Assembly (NCBI GenBank): GCA_903884425.1
Contig: CAISEP010000020.1
Location: forward strand, 186,001-250,000
Source: an uncultured Caulobacterales bacterium
GTDB taxonomy: Bacteria; Pseudomonadota; Alphaproteobacteria; Caulobacterales; Caulobacteraceae
Reading direction: 5' to 3'
Length of the DNA stretch: 64,000 nt
The position numbers were made by a program, and so were the translations under genes. Position 1 is the first letter of the stretch; each line of letters starts with the position of its first letter. Under the pieces are notes generated by a model. It did no database searches and was not told the origin of the DNA. It saw only the letters and a program-made list of their open reading frames with translations. Shown here one piece after another: positions 60,268 to 64,000 of the stretch.

Positions 60268-61500
60268 CTAGCGGGGCGGCTGCGGGCTCAGGGCCAGGAA
60301 CGCGGACCGCTCGGGCAGCGAATATTGCGCCAGACCCTCCTCATCCCCTTCCCGCACCGCCTGGAGCAGGGCCGGCGTCAGGGCCGAGGTCAGGGCCCAG
60401 TTCCAGTAGCGCAGCACGGTCTGGGCCCGGTCCACCGCCATCAGGTCGAAGGCGGCCAGGGTATTGGCCAGCGCCGGGGCCGTCTCGCCGGTGGAGGTCC
60501 GTTCCGGGCGCCGCATGCTGCGCCACAGGGTCAGAAGCCGGGCCTTGGACAGGCCCACGGACTTGCACAGCACCGCCAGCCCCTCCCCGCCGGGATCGGT
60601 GAAGATCTTGGCCGTGGTGGTGGGTTTCAGGCCGCACAGATAGCCGATCTCCTGGGCGATCTCCCGGGTCATGCCGGTTTCCGAGGCGGCGACGGCGGCA
60701 TCGAGATCGGCATAGGGGCTGCGCATCTGGGCGGCCCGGTTGCGCTGGCGCCGTTCGATGAACTGCAGGGCCTTGCGCACCAGAGGGTCGCTCCATTCCT
60801 CTGCCGCTGCCATGGCGAACACGTCGGTGGCGGCGTCCTGCAGCACGTCCCGGCTGACGGCGAAGCGCTGGAGGATGATCCGGCGCTCGTCCGCCGCGCA
60901 CCACCAGAACATGACATAGGCCTGGGACGGGCGCAGTTCCGGCCGCCGCAGCAGCTGGGCCAGCAGCTGGGAATCCCGGCGGGAGGCGGCCATCACCCGC
61001 TCCAGCGCCGCCTGGGTGAAGCGGGTGCCCCGGTTCTTCAGCAGGGCCTGCAGCACCTCGGGCTCGCCGGTCTGGCTCAGCTGGTCCACCACCAGTTCCG
61101 ACAGCTCCCGGCGCCTGGCCATGAGCAGCCGGTGCGCCGTTGTCCCCGCGGTGGCGCAGGCGACCAGCTCCGGATCGGGGATCGCGGCCTCTTCCAGCAG
61201 CGGCGCGGCCACGGTGATCTCGTCCAGCAGCAGGACCCGCAGCAGCTCGTAGGGAATGTCGGTGAGGTTCACCACCCGCCGGGCCACCCGTTCGCGCTCG
61301 GCCAGGGCGGCCTCCCGCAGGATCTCCACCAAGAGGTCCGAGGTGATGGCCCGCTCGAAGGCATTCACCCGGCTGGAGGGCAGGCTGACCACGTCCGCCA
61401 GGCGCTTGATCAGCGCCACCCGCGCCCGGCGCACCGGGGCCGACTCGGCGGGCAGGTCCGGCGCGGCACCGTCTGCGAGGTCGTAAGCGGCTTCAGGCAT
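60268..61500 (-). CDS. DUF2336-domain protein
   Basis: A 410-residue helical, HEAT-like cytoplasmic protein. The DUF2336 pattern is visible: LIKRLADVVSLPSSRVNAFERA, then REAALAERERVARRVVNLTDIP, ELVACATAGTTAHRLLMARRR and the repeat LVVDQLSQTGEPEVLQALLKNRG. DUF2336 proteins are common in Caulobacterales and related groups; their role is not established. It is divergent from mutL across 121 bp, where a TTAA-N7-TTTG near-match to a CtrA site occurs (about 61536). Confidence 0.88.
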   Translation of the reverse strand: MPEAAYDLADGAAPDLPAESAPVRRARVALIKRLADVVSLPSSRVNAFERAITSDLLVEILREAALAERERVARRVVNLTDIPYELLRVLLLDEITVAAPLLEEAAIPDPELVACATAGTTAHRLLMARRRELSELVVDQLSQTGEPEVLQALLKNRGTRFTQAALERVMAASRRDSQLLAQLLRRPELRPSQAYVMFWWCAADERRIILQRFAVSRDVLQDAATDVFAMAAAEEWSDPLVRKALQFIERRQRNRAAQMRSPYADLDAAVAASETGMTREIAQEIGYLCGLKPTTTAKIFTDPGGEGLAVLCKSVGLSKARLLTLWRSMRRPERTSTGETAPALANTLAAFDLMAVDRAQTVLRYWNWALTSALTPALLQAVREGDEEGLAQYSLPERSAFLALSPQPPR

Positions 61501-61621
61501 GGGGGGTCCACGGGTTCAGTCGCGCCATTGAACCGCAGATCGGTTAACTGCACGTTTGCAAATGCCCGCCGGGCGCGGCCGGTCCCCGGCGGACGCGGCA
61601 GAATCGCGCTAGGTCTGGCCC

Positions 61622-63460
61622 ATGCCCATCCGTCGCCTCCCGCCCGAGACCGTCAACCGCATCGCCGCCGGCGAGGTGGTGGAGCGCCCCGCCAGCGCCC
61701 TGAAGGAGATCGTGGAGAACGCCCTGGATGCGGGCGCCCGCCGCGTGGATATCCAGGCCGATCAGGGGGGATTGTCGCGCATCCTGGTGGCCGATGACGG
61801 CTGTGGCCTTGGCCCCGACGAGCTGGCCCTGGCGGTGGAGCGGCACGCCACCTCCAAGCTCGCCCCCGACGGGGACGGGGTCTATGACCTGCTGAACATC
61901 TTCACCCTGGGCTTTCGCGGAGAGGCCCTGCCCTCCATCGGCTCGGTGGCGCGGCTCGCCATCAGCGCCCGCACCGCGGGGGGCGAGGGCTTCCAGATCC
62001 AGGTGGACGGCGGTGCCGTGGGCGAGGTGGGCCCGGCCCCCTTCCCCGGCCCCCACGGGGCGCGGGTGGAGGTGCGGGACCTGTTCTATGCCACCCCCGC
62101 CCGGCTGAAGTTCATGAAGTCCGAGCGGGCGGAGGCGCTGGCCATCACCGAGGAGGTGAAACGCCAGGCCATGGCCCACGAGGCGGTGGCCTTCTCCCTG
62201 GAGCTGGACGGCCGCCGCGTCCTGCGCCTGGCGGCGGAGGCGGAAGGCATGGCCGGTCGCCTCGCCCGGCTGGGCGCCGTGCTGGGGCGGGAGTTCGAGG
62301 ACAATGCCCTCCTCATCGACCAGGTGCGGGAGGGGGTGCGGCTGACCGGCTATGCGGGCCTGCCCACCTACAGCCGGGGCAATGCCCAGCACCAGTACCT
62401 GTTCGTCAATGGCCGCCCGGTGCGGGACCGGCTGATCACCGGGGCCCTGCGCGCGGCCTATGCGGATTTCCTGGCGCGGGACCGGCACCCGGTGGCGGCC
62501 CTCTATGTGGAACTGCCGCCGGAGGAGGTGGACGTGAACGTCCATCCGGCCAAGGCGGAGGTGCGGTTCCGCGATCCGGGCCTGGTCCGCGGCCTGATCA
62601 TCGGTGCCCTGCGCCATGCTCTGGCCGGGGCGGGGCACCGGGCCAGCACCACCGTCGCCGGTGCGGCGCTGGGCAGCTTCCGACCGCAGACCTACAGCGC
62701 CCCGCCCCCCGCCGCGGGGTGGAGCGGGTCGGGACAGTGGCGCACGCCGGATTTCGCCTATCCCCGTGCCTCGGCCGGTGTGCTGCCCGGACTGGAGGAG
62801 CGCAGCGCCCGGGTGGAGCCGGAGATGGAGCGGCCTCTCCCCGGCCCGGCGGAGGCGCCCGCGCCCTTCGATCCCGTCGACTATCCCCTGGGTGCCGCCC
62901 GGGCCCAGCTGCACGAGACCTATGTGATCGCCCAGACAAGGGACGGCCTCGTCATCGTCGACCAGCACGCGGCGCACGAGCGCCTGGTCTATGAGCGGAT
63001 GAAAGTGGAGATGGCCGCCGGCGGCGTCGCCCGCCAGGCCCTGCTGCTGCCCGAGGTGGTGGAGCTGGACCCGGCGGAGGCCGAGCGCGTGGCGGCCCGG
63101 GCGGACGAACTGGCGGCGCTCGGCCTGGTGCTGGAGCCCTTCGGGGTCGGCGCGGTGCTGGTGCGCGAGACCCCGGCCCTGCTGGGCGACACCGACGTGG
63201 CCGGTCTGGTGCGGGACATTGCCGACGACCTGGCGGAGGCCGGACAGGCGCTGGCCCTGAGCGAGCGGCTGGCGGAGGTCTGCGGCACCATGGCCTGCCA
63301 CGGCAGCGTCCGGGCCGGGCGGCGGCTGACCGGCGCGGAGATGAACGCCCTTCTCCGCCAGATGGAGGCCACCCCCCACTCCGGCCAGTGCAACCACGGC
63401 CGCCCCACCTATGTGGAGCTGAAGCTCGCCGACGTGGAACGCCTGTTCGGGCGGCGGTGA
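61622..63460 (+). CDS. mutL: DNA mismatch repair protein MutL
   Basis: A 612-residue mismatch-repair ATPase. The GHKL domain has [29 protein letters not shown] and [14 protein letters not shown]. The variable linker is Pro-rich (about 350-435). The C-terminal endonuclease domain has [12 protein letters not shown] (Asp447 onward, the metal motif DQHA-x2-E-x4-E) and a QCNHGRPT block near Cys590, as in MutL proteins that nick DNA themselves in bacteria without MutH. No frameshift is seen. The ATG at 61622 starts [18 protein letters not shown]. Confidence 0.97.
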   Translation: MPIRRLPPETVNRIAAGEVVERPASALKEIVENALDAGARRVDIQADQGGLSRILVADDGCGLGPDELALAVERHATSKLAPDGDGVYDLLNIFTLGFRGEALPSIGSVARLAISARTAGGEGFQIQVDGGAVGEVGPAPFPGPHGARVEVRDLFYATPARLKFMKSERAEALAITEEVKRQAMAHEAVAFSLELDGRRVLRLAAEAEGMAGRLARLGAVLGREFEDNALLIDQVREGVRLTGYAGLPTYSRGNAQHQYLFVNGRPVRDRLITGALRAAYADFLARDRHPVAALYVELPPEEVDVNVHPAKAEVRFRDPGLVRGLIIGALRHALAGAGHRASTTVAGAALGSFRPQTYSAPPPAAGWSGSGQWRTPDFAYPRASAGVLPGLEERSARVEPEMERPLPGPAEAPAPFDPVDYPLGAARAQLHETYVIAQTRDGLVIVDQHAAHERLVYERMKVEMAAGGVARQALLLPEVVELDPAEAERVAARADELAALGLVLEPFGVGAVLVRETPALLGDTDVAGLVRDIADDLAEAGQALALSERLAEVCGTMACHGSVRAGRRLTGAEMNALLRQMEATPHSGQCNHGRPTYVELKLADVERLFGRR

Positions 63461-63472
63461 GGGGCTGAACGA

Positions 63473-63716
63473 GGTTCCCGGGTCAAGCCCGGGAATGACG
63501 ACTATCCTTTTTACCTCGTCATTCCCGCCCTTGAGGCGGGAACCTCCGTCCGGACGTGGTGCCATATCCTGCACAAGGTTCCCGGGTCTTCGCCCGGGAA
63601 TGACGAGTTTCAAATTACAAAAGCAGTCGTCATTCCCGCCCTCGAGGCGGGAACCTCCTTCCGGAGGAGGCGCCATATCCTGATCAAGGTTCCCGGGTCT
63701 TCGCCCGGGAATGACA
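63473..63716. repeat. Class A repeat array A4 (five hairpin units)
   Basis: Direct units at 63473, 63577 and 63688 (104 and 111 bp apart) alternate with two inverted units. AT-rich spacers include CTATCCTTTTTACCT and TTCAAATTACAAAAGC. After the last unit an AT stretch and a decayed inverted unit (TGTCAGTCCCGACCC) lead to the 63766 gene. The array separates convergent mutL and the gene at the right edge. Confidence 0.9.
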
Positions 63717-63765
63717 AGGATTTAAAATTTCAAAACAGATGTCAGTCCCGACCCTGAGCCCCCCG

Positions 63766-64000
63766 TCAGTAAACCGAATAGGGCAGCGCGGGCGGGGCGC
63801 GGCGGAGGGGGGCGCAGGCGGTGTTGATGTCCCGGTCGAGGGGCCTGGGCGAGATCCCCAGCGCCTTCATCCGCGCGATCTGGTCGCCGGCATTCAGGGA
63901 AATCAGATAGTTGAACGAGCGCGCCTGCTGCAGGGCACCGCGGATCGCGGTCAGGTCGGACGCCGACAGCCGGCCCGGGTCGCCCTCCACCGTGCGGATC
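63766..64000 (-). CDS. C-terminal fragment of an unknown protein
   Basis: The frame is open to the right edge, so the gene starts outside the window; the GTG at 63990 need not be its start. The visible 77 residues are helical (LTAIRGALQQARSFNYLISL) with a Pro-rich end and a single Cys. No family is recognised. It converges on mutL across array A4. Confidence 0.6.
   Translation of the reverse strand, partial: IRTVEGDPGRLSASDLTAIRGALQQARSFNYLISLNAGDQIARMKALGISPRPLDRDINTACAPLRRAPPALPYSVY

Noticed and set aside
61536-61550. TTAA-N7-TTTG as a CtrA box between DUF2336 and mutL
   Set aside because: The second half-site has two mismatches, so I mention it but do not call a feature.

Overview
The window is about 70% G+C and reads as chromosomal DNA of an alphaproteobacterium, most likely Caulobacterales or a close relative. 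This placement rests on family content, not on a search. The evidence includes a MucR-type regulator that seems to lack a full zinc site, DivJ/PleC-type histidine kinases, DUF2336, DUF2093 and DUF2076 proteins, a ccmIEFH-degP-two-component locus, a 6S RNA next to 5-formyl-THF cyclo-ligase, and a MutL carrying endonuclease motifs. I see no phage, plasmid, transposase or CRISPR array.

Layout. 1-223: edge of a 2-oxoglutarate/Fe oxygenase. 268-5304: an EmrAB-type tripartite efflux operon (NodT, HlyD, DHA2 pump) diverging from a TetR regulator, with two palindromes sharing a half-site between them. 5491-16875: sensor kinase, response regulator, DegP protease and ccmHFE, then a 3.3 kb insert (DUF4287 protein, PhzF-like protein, amidohydrolase) that separates ccmE from ccmI. 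17214-28468: an uncharacterised helical protein, a PepSY/regulator/kinase operon, a Sel1 protein coupled to an exported beta-helix-like protein, yidC, a secreted methyltransferase-like protein and two small unknowns. 28854-36378: etfBA, a small membrane protein, the pdeM-helicase DNA-repair pair, an unknown protein and a CheY-like regulator. 36545-45098: M23 peptidase, DUF2093, ettA, trhO, a membrane protein, 6S RNA, 5-FCL, a YmdB-like phosphoesterase, DUF2076 and a VTT membrane protein. 45408-53088: mreB-mreC-mreD-mrdA-rodA, then two small membrane proteins and uppP. 53256-63460: a DivJ-like kinase, a soluble kinase, a glycosyltransferase, a DnaA domain-IV-like protein, a PAS protein, mucR, a DUF2336 protein and mutL. 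63766 to the end: fragment of an unknown gene.

Two families of intergenic repeats stand out. Class A arrays (hairpin pairs around AT-rich spacers, period about 110 bp) occur four times, each time between convergent genes. Class B elements (about 130 bp, with imperfect inverted ends) occur about eleven times in any orientation. One of them splits a two-component operon, and two of them flank the DUF4287 gene as perfect 44-bp inverted repeats. A class A unit supplies the last eight codons and the stop codon of trhO. No single gene block is clearly an undescribed system. The best candidates for new biology are the class A arrays at convergent gene ends, the DUF4287 cassette, the Sel1/beta-helix pair and the small regulators around the DivJ-like kinase.
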